Source: Mycobacterium lehmannii (GTDB lineage: Bacteria > Actinomycetota > Actinomycetes > Mycobacteriales > Mycobacteriaceae). From it: a DNA stretch of 64,000 bases. Shown here piece by piece: positions 24,311-33,492 of this stretch. The stretch lies in the NCBI RefSeq assembly GCF_002245535.1, contig NZ_NKCN01000019.1, positions 1 through 64,000 of the forward strand, given 5' to 3'. Position 1 is the stretch's first letter. Each line of letters starts with the position of its first letter. The position numbers and the translations under genes were made by a program. A model generated the notes under the pieces. That model was not told the DNA's origin and ran no database searches. It saw nothing but the letters and a program-made list of their open reading frames with translations.

Positions 24311-25467
24311 CGGTCCTGGCCGACGAGCGCGAACTGCTGATCGGCCCGATACGACTCCGCAGCCCCGTCGTACTGGCGCCGATGGCCGGTGTGACCAACG
24401 TTGCGTTTCGCACCCTGTGCCGCGAACTCGAGCTGGCCAAAGCGGGCACGGTCAGCGGCTTATACGTGTGTGAGATGGTCACCGCGCGAGCTCTGGTCGA
24501 GCGGCATCCCGGGACCATGCACATGGTGACGTTTGCGCCCGACGAGACCCCGCGTTCGCTGCAGCTGTACTCGGTCGACCCTCAGAACACCTACGCCGCG
24601 GCGAAGATGATCGTCGACGAAGGTCTGGCCGACCACATCGACATGAACTTCGGCTGCCCGGTCCCCAAGGTCACCCGGCGCGGCGGGGGTGCTGCCCTGC
24701 CGTACAAGCGCAGGCTGTTCGGGCAGATCGTCGCCGCGGCGGTCCGCGCGACCGAGGGCACCGAGATCCCCGTGACGGTGAAGTTCCGCATCGGGATCGA
24801 CGACGGGCACCGCACCCATCTGGACGCAGGCAGGATCGCCGCCGAGGAGGGCGCCGCAGCGGTGGCTCTGCACGCGCGGACCGCGGCTCAGCGTTATTCC
24901 GGCAAGGCGGACTGGGACCAGATCGCGGCGCTCAAAGCGCACGTCACGGGCGTACCCGTGCTGGGCAACGGGGACATCTTCGAAGCCTCCGACGCGTTGG
25001 CGATGATGTCGGCCACCGGATGCGACGGTGTGGTGATCGGTCGCGGCTGTCTGGGCAGACCCTGGTTGTTCGCCGAACTGTCGGCCGCGTTCACGGGGCG
25101 TCCCGCGCCCGCACCGCCCACGCTCGGCGAGGTGGCGTCGATCATCGTGCGTCACGGCGAACTGTTGGCAGCCCATTTCGGTGAGGACAAGGGCATGCGC
25201 GACATCCGCAAGCATGTCGCCTGGTATTTGCACGGTTTTCCCGCCGGCGCCGACCTGCGACGGGCGTTGGCGCTGGTCAAATCCCTTTCCGAGCTCGAGG
25301 AACTGCTCAGCAGGCTCGATGCCGACGTGCCCTTCCCCGACGCCGCGACCGGTCCACGCGGCCGCCAGGGGTCTGCTGCCTCGGTGGCACTGCCCGAGGG
25401 CTGGCTGGCCGATCCCGACGACTGCACGGTGCCCGCCGGTGCCGAGGTCATGCACTCCGGTGGGTAG
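24307..25467 (+). CDS. dusB: tRNA-dihydrouridine synthase (DusB type)
   Basis: A 386-residue flavin enzyme that reduces uridine to dihydrouridine in the D loop of tRNA. The signature MNFGCPVPKVTRRGGGAAL (about residues 114-132) includes the catalytic cysteine, and the FMN-binding GNGDIFEASDA and TGCDGVVIGRGCLGRPWLF lie further on. It overlaps desA1 by 4 nt, as in M. tuberculosis Rv0823c. A terminator-like hairpin follows 10 nt after the stop. Confidence 0.92.
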   Translation: MTVLADERELLIGPIRLRSPVVLAPMAGVTNVAFRTLCRELELAKAGTVSGLYVCEMVTARALVERHPGTMHMVTFAPDETPRSLQLYSVDPQNTYAAAKMIVDEGLADHIDMNFGCPVPKVTRRGGGAALPYKRRLFGQIVAAAVRATEGTEIPVTVKFRIGIDDGHRTHLDAGRIAAEEGAAAVALHARTAAQRYSGKADWDQIAALKAHVTGVPVLGNGDIFEASDALAMMSATGCDGVVIGRGCLGRPWLFAELSAAFTGRPAPAPPTLGEVASIIVRHGELLAAHFGEDKGMRDIRKHVAWYLHGFPAGADLRRALALVKSLSELEELLSRLDADVPFPDAATGPRGRQGSAASVALPEGWLADPDDCTVPAGAEVMHSGG

Positions 25468-25476
25468 CCGTCTCCC

Positions 25477-25500
25477 AGTCGTCTCCGTCCTGAGACGACT
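25477..25500 (+). terminator. Hairpin terminator after desA1-dus
   Basis: AGTCGTCTC and GAGACGACT form a perfect 9-bp stem with a 6-nt loop. No U tract follows, which is usual for the hairpin-only terminators proposed in mycobacteria. It begins 10 nt after the dus stop codon. Confidence 0.6.
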
Positions 25501-25652
25501 CTGACATCACATCTCTCAGGATGTCTCAGTACGATATGAGTCTCGTTCGTAATGCGCTCCCGTCGCGGAGTCACCCAGGTGTCGTTGCAATGGCGCGCGG
25601 TGCCGTGTTCGCCCCTGAGCTGCACATGTCGAGAGTCGGAGGCCGGTAGGAC

Positions 25653-27770
25653 ATGAGTGACGGCGATAACGCCACTCCTGGCCCTCCCGACCCCACCGAC
25701 GGGGACAACCGGTGGCTGACCCGCAGCCAACGGCCCGCACCGGGCGCCGCGCCCTGGGAGCGTGCGGACCTCCCTCGCAGGCAGGAGCCGTCGGAGGCCG
25801 AAGCCGCCGAACCCGAGTCCACGGGTAACCACACCGACGGCGTGACCGTCGCCGACCTCATCGCCAAGTTGTCCGGTGACGGCGCGGTGCCCCCCGAACT
25901 GCGGCGTCGGCGCCGCCGCGCACCCGAACCTCCCGACCCGCCGGCACCGCCCACCGAGATCATCGCGGCGGTGCCCGACGCACCGGCGGGGCAGGACTCA
26001 CCGGCTGACCTCGACGAACCAGCCGGACCGTACAAACCGGAGCCGCCCGCTTCCAGCGAGGACAACGACTGCGACACCGAAATCCTGCCGGTCATCCGCG
26101 CCGATGCGGAGCTGCCCGATCTGGCGCTCATTCGCAGGCCCAGCCGGGTGCCCGCGGCGCATGCGGCCACCGCGAGCAGGCCGGCGAAGCCCCGCAAGCG
26201 TCGGCGCCGCACGCTCATCGCCGGCCGCGCGATCGCCGCGCTCATCGCCGTGCTCGCACTCGCGATGACCGGCGGGGCGTGGCAGTGGCAGTCGGCGAAG
26301 AACAACATGATGAACCGGATCTCCGCGCTGGACCCCGACTCCCGCGACATCCTGGACCCCAACGCGCAATTCGGTGACGAGAACTTCCTGATCGTCGGCG
26401 TCGACAGCCGGCTCGGCGAGAACAGCGACATGGGCGCGGGCACCACCGAGGACGCCGCGGGCGCGCGCTCGGACACCGTCATGCTGGTGAACATTCCGGC
26501 GAACCGGGAACGTGTTGTGGCGGTGTCGTTTCCGCGGGACCTCGCGATCGAGCCGATGAAGTGCGAGCCGTGGGATCCCAAGACCGGCAACTACGGTCCG
26601 ATCACCGACCCCGACTCGCCGATGTATGGCGCCGAGGAGGTTTACACCGAGTACAAGCTGAACTCGGCGTACGCCGTCGGTGGGCCCAAGTGTCTGGTCA
26701 AGGTCATCCAGAAGATGTCCGGCCTCTCGATAAACCGTTTCATGGCAGTGGATTTCGCGGGCTTCTCCAAAATGGTGGACGCCCTCGGCGGAGTCGAAGT
26801 GTGTAGCACAACGCCACTCGAGGACTACGAACTCGGAACGGTGCTCCCCCACGCCGGCCGGCAGATCGTCGACGGACACACGGCTCTTCAATACGTGCGC
26901 GCCCGCCAGGTGACCACCGAGACCAACGGCGACTACGGGCGGATCAAACGCCAGCAGCTGTTCTTGTCGTCGCTGATGCGCTCGATGATCTCCAAAGAGG
27001 TGTTCTTCTCGCTGTCCAAGCTCAACAACGTGGTCAACATGTTCATCAACGACAGCTATGTCGACAACATGGACACCAAGGATCTCGTCACGCTCGGCCA
27101 ATCGATCCAGGGCATCGCCGCGGGCCGGATCACGTTCCTGACCGTCCCGACGACGGGCTACATGGACGAGTACGGCAACGAGCACCTGCGCGAGGAAGAC
27201 ACCCGGGCGATCTTCGACGCGATCATCAACGACGATCCGCTGCCTGAGGAGAAGAACGCCGACAACACCCCGGTGCCCGGGACGCCCGAGTCGTCGACCA
27301 TCGCCCAGCCCGAGTCGGCCGCGCCGACCCATGACGCCGCGCCGTCGGGTGAGCTCGTGGACGCGATCACCACCGATCCGGCCGACATCACGGTCCAGGT
27401 ATCGAACTCCACCGGGGAGAACGGTCTCGCCGCGACCGCGGCCAGCGAACTGCAGACCCACGGTTTCAACGTCACCTCCCCCGACGACTACCCGGGTCCG
27501 CTGGATTCGACGACGGTGTTCTTCTCACCGGGCAACGAAGAGGCGGCGGCGACGGTGGCGTCCTCGTTCGCCAACGCCAAGGTGGAGCGAACGACGGGGA
27601 TGGGCGACACCGTGCGTGTGGTGTTGGGCAGCGACTTCCACACCGTGACCCCGCCGTCACCGAGCGGCTCCCCGGTCCAGGTGCACGTAGTGCGCGGATC
27701 CAGGAGCACCCCGACCCAGCTCCCGGAGGATCTCGCAGTCACGAACGCAGCCGACACCAGCTGCGAGTAA
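25653..27770 (+). CDS. LytR-CpsA-Psr (LCP) family cell-wall ligase
   Basis: A 705-residue membrane-anchored LCP protein, of the family that attaches arabinogalactan or other glycopolymers to peptidoglycan. A long Pro-rich cytoplasmic region (1-185) precedes one membrane helix (about 190-208, GRAIAALIAVLALAMTGG). The LCP domain follows, with GARSDTVMLVNI, VVAVSFPRDLAIEP and VRARQ as conserved parts. A LytR_C domain lies at about 570-660 (DITVQVSNSTGENGLAATAASELQ). It corresponds by position to M. tuberculosis Rv0822c. Regulation is not visible beyond a short upstream gap. Confidence 0.9.
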   Translation: MSDGDNATPGPPDPTDGDNRWLTRSQRPAPGAAPWERADLPRRQEPSEAEAAEPESTGNHTDGVTVADLIAKLSGDGAVPPELRRRRRRAPEPPDPPAPPTEIIAAVPDAPAGQDSPADLDEPAGPYKPEPPASSEDNDCDTEILPVIRADAELPDLALIRRPSRVPAAHAATASRPAKPRKRRRRTLIAGRAIAALIAVLALAMTGGAWQWQSAKNNMMNRISALDPDSRDILDPNAQFGDENFLIVGVDSRLGENSDMGAGTTEDAAGARSDTVMLVNIPANRERVVAVSFPRDLAIEPMKCEPWDPKTGNYGPITDPDSPMYGAEEVYTEYKLNSAYAVGGPKCLVKVIQKMSGLSINRFMAVDFAGFSKMVDALGGVEVCSTTPLEDYELGTVLPHAGRQIVDGHTALQYVRARQVTTETNGDYGRIKRQQLFLSSLMRSMISKEVFFSLSKLNNVVNMFINDSYVDNMDTKDLVTLGQSIQGIAAGRITFLTVPTTGYMDEYGNEHLREEDTRAIFDAIINDDPLPEEKNADNTPVPGTPESSTIAQPESAAPTHDAAPSGELVDAITTDPADITVQVSNSTGENGLAATAASELQTHGFNVTSPDDYPGPLDSTTVFFSPGNEEAAATVASSFANAKVERTTGMGDTVRVVLGSDFHTVTPPSPSGSPVQVHVVRGSRSTPTQLPEDLAVTNAADTSCE

Positions 27771-27801
27771 TCGCGCCGGTCACAGCGTTTCAGCAGGTGG
27801 G

Positions 27802-27823
27802 GTTCACCTTTCGTTCACCGCTC
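27802..27823 (+). promoter_or_regulatory. PHO box upstream of phoU (two 11-nt direct repeats)
   Basis: GTTCACCTTTC (27802-27812) and GTTCACCGCTC (27813-27823) are contiguous 11-nt units with the same first seven bases. This is the arrangement of actinobacterial PHO boxes bound by PhoP in Streptomyces; in mycobacteria the phosphate regulator is RegX3. The box ends 29 nt before the -10 at 27853. Confidence 0.65.
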
Positions 27824-27852
27824 GCTTCATGCCGTTTCGGTGGCGATGCCCG

Positions 27853-27858
27853 TAGGGT
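27853..27858 (+). promoter_or_regulatory. -10 element of leaderless phoU promoter
   Basis: TAGGGT followed by 6 nt and the phoU ATG at 27865. No Shine-Dalgarno site is present. Confidence 0.5.
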
Positions 27859-27864
27859 GGAGAC

Positions 27865-28533
27865 ATGCGTACTGCGTATCACGAGCAGTTGGAGGCTCTG
27901 ACCACCCAGCTCGGAGAGATGTGCGGGCTGGCGGGCGCGGCGATGGAGCGCGCCACCCAGGCCCTGCTGCAAGCCGATCTCGTGCTGGCCGAACAGGTCA
28001 TCACCGACCACGAACAGATCGCCGCGATGAGCGCACGGGCCGAGGAGTCGGCGTTCGTACTGCTCGCGCTGCAGGCGCCGGTGGCGGGCGACCTTCGGGC
28101 CATCGTCGGCTCGATCCAGATCGTCGCCGACGTGGACCGTATGGGTGCGCTCGCGCTGCACGTCGCCAAGATCGCCCGTCGCCGTCACCCCCAGCATGCG
28201 CTGCCCGAAGAGGTGAACGGATACTTCGCCGAAATGGGCCGTCTCGCTGTGGAATTGGGCAACAGCGCCCAGGAGGTGCTGGTAACCCGCGATCCGGAGA
28301 AAGCGGCCCGGATCAGCGAAGACGACGACGCGATGGACGATCTCCATCGGCATTTGTTCACGGTGCTGATGGACAAGGAATGGAAGCACGGTGTTGCCGC
28401 CGCGGTGGACGTGACCCTGCTCGGCCGCTTCTATGAGCGGTTCGCCGACCACGCCGTCGAGGTCGCTCGCCGGGTGATCTTCCAGGTCACCGGTAAGCAC
28501 CCCACCGAAGTGGATATGCCCGCGTCGCGGTGA
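27865..28533 (+). CDS. phoU: Phosphate transport regulator PhoU (PhoY2)
   Basis: A 222-residue all-helical protein made of two three-helix PhoU repeats, with the E/DxxxD-type metal motifs seen in ADRV...MGALALHVAK and in DLHRHLF. PhoU restrains Pst transport and the SenX3-RegX3 pathway when phosphate is ample. It corresponds to M. tuberculosis Rv0821c (phoY2). It converges with pstB, with 18 nt between stop codons. A PHO box and a leaderless-type promoter lie upstream, so it is probably induced together with pstS on phosphate starvation. Confidence 0.92.
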   Translation: MRTAYHEQLEALTTQLGEMCGLAGAAMERATQALLQADLVLAEQVITDHEQIAAMSARAEESAFVLLALQAPVAGDLRAIVGSIQIVADVDRMGALALHVAKIARRRHPQHALPEEVNGYFAEMGRLAVELGNSAQEVLVTRDPEKAARISEDDDAMDDLHRHLFTVLMDKEWKHGVAAAVDVTLLGRFYERFADHAVEVARRVIFQVTGKHPTEVDMPASR

Positions 28534-28551
28534 AGCGGGCGTTCGGGCGGC

Positions 28552-29328
28552 TCAGCCGAAGCGCCCCGAGATGTAGTCCTCGGTCGCCTTCTGGGACGGG
28601 TTCGAGAAGATCTTCTCGGTGTCGTCGATCTCGATGAGCCGGCCGGGTTTACCTGTGGCCTCGAGGTTGAAGAACGCGGTCTGATCGCTCACCCGTGCCG
28701 CCTGTTGCATGTTGTGCGTGACGATGACGATCGTGAACTCCTGTTTGAGGTTGGAGATCAGATCCTCGATCGCCAGCGTCGAGATCGGGTCGAGCGCCGA
28801 GCATGGCTCGTCCATCAGCAGCACGTCAGGCTCAACGGCGATCGCGCGAGCGATGCAGAGCCGCTGCTGCTGCCCACCGGACAGTCCGCCGCCGGGCTTG
28901 TCCAACCGGTCCTTGACCTCGTTCCACAGGTTGGCGCCGCGCAGCGACCGCTCGGCCACCTCGTCCAGTGTCTTCTTGTTACGCACCCCTTGAAGCTTGA
29001 GTCCGGCGACCACGTTGTCGCGAATCGACATGGTGGGGAAGGGGTTTGGTCGCTGGAACACCATACCGATGGTCTTGCGCACACCGACCGGGTCGACTCC
29101 CGCGCCGTAGATGTTCTCACCGTCGAGCAGCACCGAGCCCTCGACGCGCGCGCCCGGGATGACCTCGTGCATGCGATTCAGTGTTCGCAGCACAGTGGAT
29201 TTACCGCAGCCCGACGGGCCGATGAAGGCGGTCACGTTGCGGGGCGGGACCGCCAGCGAGACATCGGCCACGGCGTGAAACGCACCGTAGAAGATGTTGA
29301 CGTCCTTGAGATCTAAGCGCTTGGCCAT
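28552..29328 (-). CDS. pstB: Phosphate ABC transporter ATP-binding protein PstB
   Basis: A 258-residue ABC ATPase powering phosphate import. Walker A is GPSGCGKST (residues 33-41), the signature is LSGGQQQRLCIARAIA, Walker B is VLLMDEPCSALDP and the switch histidine is in VIVTHNMQQA. It has a good AGGAG ribosome site 9 nt after the pstA stop. It is the last gene of pstSCAB and corresponds to phoT (Rv0820). Confidence 0.95.
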   Translation of the reverse strand: MAKRLDLKDVNIFYGAFHAVADVSLAVPPRNVTAFIGPSGCGKSTVLRTLNRMHEVIPGARVEGSVLLDGENIYGAGVDPVGVRKTIGMVFQRPNPFPTMSIRDNVVAGLKLQGVRNKKTLDEVAERSLRGANLWNEVKDRLDKPGGGLSGGQQQRLCIARAIAVEPDVLLMDEPCSALDPISTLAIEDLISNLKQEFTIVIVTHNMQQAARVSDQTAFFNLEATGKPGRLIEIDDTEKIFSNPSQKATEDYISGRFG

Positions 29329-29337
29329 CGAAATCTC

Positions 29338-30252
29338 CTAAACCTTTTTGGGGGCGAAGACCTTCGCGAGGAATCGCGCCCCGACGTTGAGTAAGGCGAT
29401 CAGCAGGATCAAGGTCAGGGCGGCGCCCCACAACCGATCCGTGGGAACGGGATTCGCGCCCGCACCCGCCGAGGTCTGGTCGTACATCATGCCGGGCAGC
29501 GAGCCCATGAAGCCGTCGAACATGTCGAAGTTCATCGCCTGCGAGTAGCCGACGAGGACCAGCAGCGGTGCGGTCTCACCCATCACACGCGCCAGCGCCA
29601 ACATGACTCCCGTGACGATTCCCGATAGTGCGGTTGGAATCACAATGCGGACAATGGTTTTCCACTTCGGCACGCCGAGGGCATAGCTAGCCTCACGCAG
29701 GTCCATCGGCACGATGCGCAGCATCTCCTCGGTCGCGCGCACGATGACCGGAATCATCAGCAGCACCAGGGACAGCGACACCGCGAAGCCGGACCGCGGG
29801 AAGCCGAACGTCGCCACCCACAGCGCGTAGATGAACAGCGCTGCGACGATCGACGGTACGCCGGTGAGGATGTCGACCATAAACGTGGTCACTTTGCCGA
29901 ATCGTGTTCCGCCGCCGTACTCGACGAGATAAATCCCGACAAACACACCGATCGGAATAGAGATGGCTGCACACACCAAACCCTGCAGCAGCGTGCCCAC
30001 GATGGCGTGGTACGCCCCTCCGCCCGCCTGGAACGCCGTCATACCCGCTTGTGAGTGCCAGAACCACTGCGGCGAGGTCAGTGAGTTGAAACCCTTGACG
30101 ACCACCGAGTACAGCACCCACAGCAGGGGAACCAGGGCGATCAGAACGCTCAGTGTGACCAGAATCGTCGCGACGTTGTTGGTCATCTTGCGGCGAAGGC
30201 TGACCCCTTGGAAGGTGGTCGCCTTGACCGGCCGGTCCAGCGTCGACGTCAC
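29338..30252 (-). CDS. pstA: Phosphate ABC transporter permease PstA
   Basis: A 304-residue membrane permease with six predicted helices. The ABC-permease EAA-type loop (EASYALGVPKWKTIVRIVIPTALSGIVTG) interacts with PstB. The GTG start overlaps the pstC stop by 4 nt (GTGA), so the two are coupled. Confidence 0.93.
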   Translation of the reverse strand: MTSTLDRPVKATTFQGVSLRRKMTNNVATILVTLSVLIALVPLLWVLYSVVVKGFNSLTSPQWFWHSQAGMTAFQAGGGAYHAIVGTLLQGLVCAAISIPIGVFVGIYLVEYGGGTRFGKVTTFMVDILTGVPSIVAALFIYALWVATFGFPRSGFAVSLSLVLLMIPVIVRATEEMLRIVPMDLREASYALGVPKWKTIVRIVIPTALSGIVTGVMLALARVMGETAPLLVLVGYSQAMNFDMFDGFMGSLPGMMYDQTSAGAGANPVPTDRLWGAALTLILLIALLNVGARFLAKVFAPKKV

Positions 30253-31292
30253 TTTTCACCCTTCCCGCCGACCGCCGCACGTGCCAGTGAGTTCACCACG
30301 AACGTCAGCACGAACAGCACCAGGCCGGCAGCGATGTAGGCGCCCGCCTTGTACTGGTCGTTGAATTCGCTTGCGGTGGCCGCGATCAGGCTCGCAAAGG
30401 TGTAGCCACCGTCGAACAGCGACCACCCGAACGCCTGCTGCGTCCCGCGCAGAATGATCAACAGCGCGATGGTCTCGCCCAGCGCCCGACCAAGGCCGAG
30501 CATGGCACCGCTGATGTAACCGGACATGCCGAACGGCAGTACGGTCGTGCGCACCACTTCCCAGCGGGTGGCACCGAGCGCCAGTGCGGCCTCGATCTGA
30601 CCCCGCGGCGTCTGAATGAACACCTCGCGCGTGACCGCGGTAATGATCGGAAGGATCATCACCGCCAGCACGATTCCCGCCGTGAAGATCGTCCCGCCGC
30701 CTGCCACCGACGCCGTCCCGGTCTTGAAGAGGAACAGCCAGCCGAGGTTCTCGTTCAGCCACAACGCAACCGGTTTCAGCACCGGGGCCAAGACGTAAAG
30801 CCCCCACACGCCGTAGATGATCGACGGCACCGCGGCCAACAGGTCGACCATGTACGCCAGCGGACCCGCGACCCGGCGCGGCGCGTACTGGGTCAGAAAG
30901 ATCGCGATGCCAAGGGCCACAGGCATCGCCAGAACGAGCGCGAACACCGACACGAATACCGTCACCTGCAGCAGATCGAGGATGCCGAAATGCATCGCCG
31001 ACGTGTCGGTGGTCTTCCAGGTGCCGCCGTAGAGGAAGAAGTTCTCCTCGTTGCGCGCCAACGCCGGGATCGCCCGCCACAGCAGGAACGCCCCGATGGC
31101 CGCGATCAGTGCGACGATGAAGGCGCCCGAGCCCTCCGCCAGCCCGCGGAAGATCCGGTCGCCGACACGCTCTTTGGCGTTCCTCGACGGGTTGCTGCTT
31201 ATCGGGGTCGGCTCGGAAAAGGGTGAAGCGAGCGCTTCACCCGATCCCGCGTCGGACGGATTAGGGATTGTCACCTCGAGCCTATCGGTCAT
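30249..31292 (-). CDS. pstC: Phosphate ABC transporter permease PstC
   Basis: A 347-residue permease with six helices and an EAA-like loop (AALALGATRWEVVRTTVLPFGMSGYISG). The first 45 residues are polar and cytoplasmic. It partners PstA to form the phosphate channel. It lies 48 nt downstream of pstS. Confidence 0.93.
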   Translation of the reverse strand: MTDRLEVTIPNPSDAGSGEALASPFSEPTPISSNPSRNAKERVGDRIFRGLAEGSGAFIVALIAAIGAFLLWRAIPALARNEENFFLYGGTWKTTDTSAMHFGILDLLQVTVFVSVFALVLAMPVALGIAIFLTQYAPRRVAGPLAYMVDLLAAVPSIIYGVWGLYVLAPVLKPVALWLNENLGWLFLFKTGTASVAGGGTIFTAGIVLAVMILPIITAVTREVFIQTPRGQIEAALALGATRWEVVRTTVLPFGMSGYISGAMLGLGRALGETIALLIILRGTQQAFGWSLFDGGYTFASLIAATASEFNDQYKAGAYIAAGLVLFVLTFVVNSLARAAVGGKGEK

Positions 31293-31340
31293 CGGTCCCA
31301 GGACCCATCCTCACCGTATCCTCGGCAGCGCGCCACGAAA

Positions 31341-32474
31341 CTAGGCAATCGCTTCGATGGATGTCAGGAGTCGTTCCTTGAAGCGGTCCGGCAGCGGCAC
31401 ATAGCCCGCGGGCGAGAGGTTCTGCTGGCCGTCGTTGGCGGAGATGGTGAGGAACGACTTGACCGCCGCGGCGGTTTCGGGGTCGTAGCCCTTCGAGCAG
31501 ACGATCTCGTAAGTGGCGAGCACCAACGGGTAGGCGCCGGGCTCCTTCGTCCCGTACAACGAGTTCAAGTCGAGCGTCAGGTCGTTGCCTTCCGCGGCGA
31601 ACGTCGCAACGTCGATCGCCTTCCTCGCGGACTCGTCGGTCAGCTCGACTGCGCCTGCGCCACTGTCGATTTGGGCGAACGGCACACCACCCTGTTCGGC
31701 GAAGCCCTTCTCCACGTAGCCGATCGATCCGCCGGTCGCCTGCACGGCCTGCACGACGCCTGCCGACTTCTGGGCGCCTTCGCCGGCACCGCCCTGGAAC
31801 TCGCTGCCCTCGCCCCTGGTCCAACTCTGGGGAGCGGCGGCGGCGAGGTACTTCTGGAAGTTGTCGGTGGTACCGGAGGAGTCCGACCGGTAGATCGGCG
31901 TGATGTCGGTGTCCGGCAAGTTTGTCCCGCCGTTGAGCGCAGCGATCGCGGGATCGTTCCACTTGGTGATCTGTCCCTGGAAGATCTTCGCGAGCAGGTC
32001 GGCGTTGAGAACCAGCTTTTCGACACCATCGATGTTGTAGGCCAACGCGACTGGGCCGAAGACCAGCGGAAGGTTCCATGCCGGGTTGCCGTCGCAGCGC
32101 TGCGCGGCCTGCTGGACCTGAGGACCCGACAGAGCCGAATCCGATCCGGCGAAATCGACCTGACCGGCGATGAACTGCTCGCGTCCGGCGCCAGATCCGG
32201 TGGGGTTGTACGACAGGTTCTTACCCGCGCAGTGCTGACCCCAGACCTTGTTGAACTCGGCGATCGCGTTCTGTTGAGCCGTCGAACCCTCGGCCGTGAC
32301 GGAGTTCTTGCCGCCACACTCGGCCGACGACGCCGCCCCGTCACCGCCCGTGGTCGCGGTGGTGCCGGCGTTGTTGTCGCTGCCACACGCGGACAGGGTC
32401 AACGCCGCGATCGCGGCCACCGAGAAGGTTGTCAGCAGCGGGCTGCAGGTGGTGTTGCCAAGGTTGAGCTTCAC
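31341..32474 (-). CDS. pstS: Phosphate-binding lipoprotein PstS
   Basis: A 377-residue periplasmic-type phosphate receptor anchored by a lipobox (ALTLSACGSD, Cys at about residue 24). Phosphate-loop motifs are AEGSTAQQNAI, GSGAGREQF and YRSDSSGTTDNF. A GTG at 32474 is chosen because it begins a proper lipoprotein signal; a TANNNT -10 (32514-32519) about 40 nt upstream fits. The longer frame would lack a signal peptide. A PHO box lies at 32547-32568. It leads the pstSCAB operon. Confidence 0.93.
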   Translation of the reverse strand: MKLNLGNTTCSPLLTTFSVAAIAALTLSACGSDNNAGTTATTGGDGAASSAECGGKNSVTAEGSTAQQNAIAEFNKVWGQHCAGKNLSYNPTGSGAGREQFIAGQVDFAGSDSALSGPQVQQAAQRCDGNPAWNLPLVFGPVALAYNIDGVEKLVLNADLLAKIFQGQITKWNDPAIAALNGGTNLPDTDITPIYRSDSSGTTDNFQKYLAAAAPQSWTRGEGSEFQGGAGEGAQKSAGVVQAVQATGGSIGYVEKGFAEQGGVPFAQIDSGAGAVELTDESARKAIDVATFAAEGNDLTLDLNSLYGTKEPGAYPLVLATYEIVCSKGYDPETAAAVKSFLTISANDGQQNLSPAGYVPLPDRFKERLLTSIEAIA

Positions 32475-32513
32475 GAATCCCACTTTCGAATTGGACGGCT
32501 TGAACTCCCTGGC

Positions 32514-32519
32514 AACGTA
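32514..32519 (-). promoter_or_regulatory. -10 element of the pstS promoter
   Basis: On the minus strand this is TACGTT, 39 nt before the pstS GTG and 27 nt downstream of the PHO box, the same layout as at phoU. Confidence 0.45.
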
Positions 32520-32546
32520 TGCGGCGCCGGTGGACGGATCGCGGAT

Positions 32547-32568
32547 GAGAAGTGAACGGGCGGTGAAC
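32547..32568 (-). promoter_or_regulatory. PHO box upstream of pstS (two 11-nt direct repeats)
   Basis: On the minus strand GTTCACCGCCC (32568-32558) and GTTCACTTCTC (32557-32547) are contiguous 11-nt units. Seven of seven and six of seven core bases match the phoU box. The pair fits activation of pst genes by a phosphate-starvation response regulator. Confidence 0.65.
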
Positions 32569-32598
32569 ACGTTCAGTTAGTTGGCCGTGGTTTCCCAG

Positions 32599-33492
32599 CT
32601 AGCGGTCGGAACGCTGCGCATAAGCGGCATCGACGGAGAACACCGTGAAGCCGAGCTTTCGGTAGGTGTTCACCGCCGCGGAGTTATCTGCTTCCACGTA
32701 GAGCATCACGGCGGAATCCGCACTCCCCGACAGTCGCTCGGCGAGGTGATGGAGACCGGTCAAGGTCAGCACTGCGCCGAGGCCGCGACCCTGGGCCGCT
32801 GGATCGACGCCGAGGACATAGACCTCGCCGAGGTCGGCGCCGTGGATTTTCGTCCAGTGAAATCCGAGCAACTCATCGGTGTCCTCATCGACGGCCAGGA
32901 ACAAACCCTCGGGGTCGAACCACGGTTCGCCGCGGCGCTCGTCGATGTCGGCCTCAGTCCATCCACCCTGCTCGGGATGCCATACGAAAGCGGCGTTGTT
33001 GACGCGCAGCAGCGCGGCATCGTCTGCCGGGCCCGAGTAGGTGGTGATGCGGACACCGTCGGGTGTCGGTGTCAGCGGCAGGTCGGTCAGCGGACGCCGC
33101 ATCTGCAGGAGTTCGCGGACCACGGTCAGTCCGAGCGAGGCGGCCGTCGCGCGTGCCGCCTCCAGGTTGCCGTGCGCCCACACGCGGGCGTCGTGTCCGC
33201 CCTCGGTCAGGCCCGCCCGCACCAGCGCCGCGCCGATTCCGCGACGCCGGGAGCGCGGGTGCACGACCGCCTCTGCCATCGCGGAGTCGTCGTCCGCGGC
33301 AAGGTTCAGATAGCCGACGATGTCCTCATCGTCGCGGGCCACCAGGTGGCGGGTCCGATCGTGCGGCAGCTCCCGCAGCACCTGCTCGCCGACCGGGGCG
33401 ACACCGTCCGCTGAGGCGGCGGCCTCGATCAGTTCATGAATGCGACGCTGCTCGTCGCCGGAGAGTTCGGTGCGCCAGAGAAGTTCCGTCAC
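32599..33492 (-). CDS. mshD: Mycothiol acetyltransferase MshD
   Basis: A 297-residue protein of two tandem GNAT domains that acetylates Cys-GlcN-Ins in the last step of mycothiol synthesis. Acetyl-CoA loops are seen in HPRSRRRGIGAALVRAG (about residues 77-93) and DPAAQRGRGLGAVL (near 230), the latter with RGLG in place of RGIG. The gene overlaps glnR by 4 nt (ATGA). It corresponds to M. tuberculosis Rv0819. Confidence 0.93.
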   Translation of the reverse strand: MTELLWRTELSGDEQRRIHELIEAAASADGVAPVGEQVLRELPHDRTRHLVARDDEDIVGYLNLAADDDSAMAEAVVHPRSRRRGIGAALVRAGLTEGGHDARVWAHGNLEAARATAASLGLTVVRELLQMRRPLTDLPLTPTPDGVRITTYSGPADDAALLRVNNAAFVWHPEQGGWTEADIDERRGEPWFDPEGLFLAVDEDTDELLGFHWTKIHGADLGEVYVLGVDPAAQGRGLGAVLTLTGLHHLAERLSGSADSAVMLYVEADNSAAVNTYRKLGFTVFSVDAAYAQRSDR

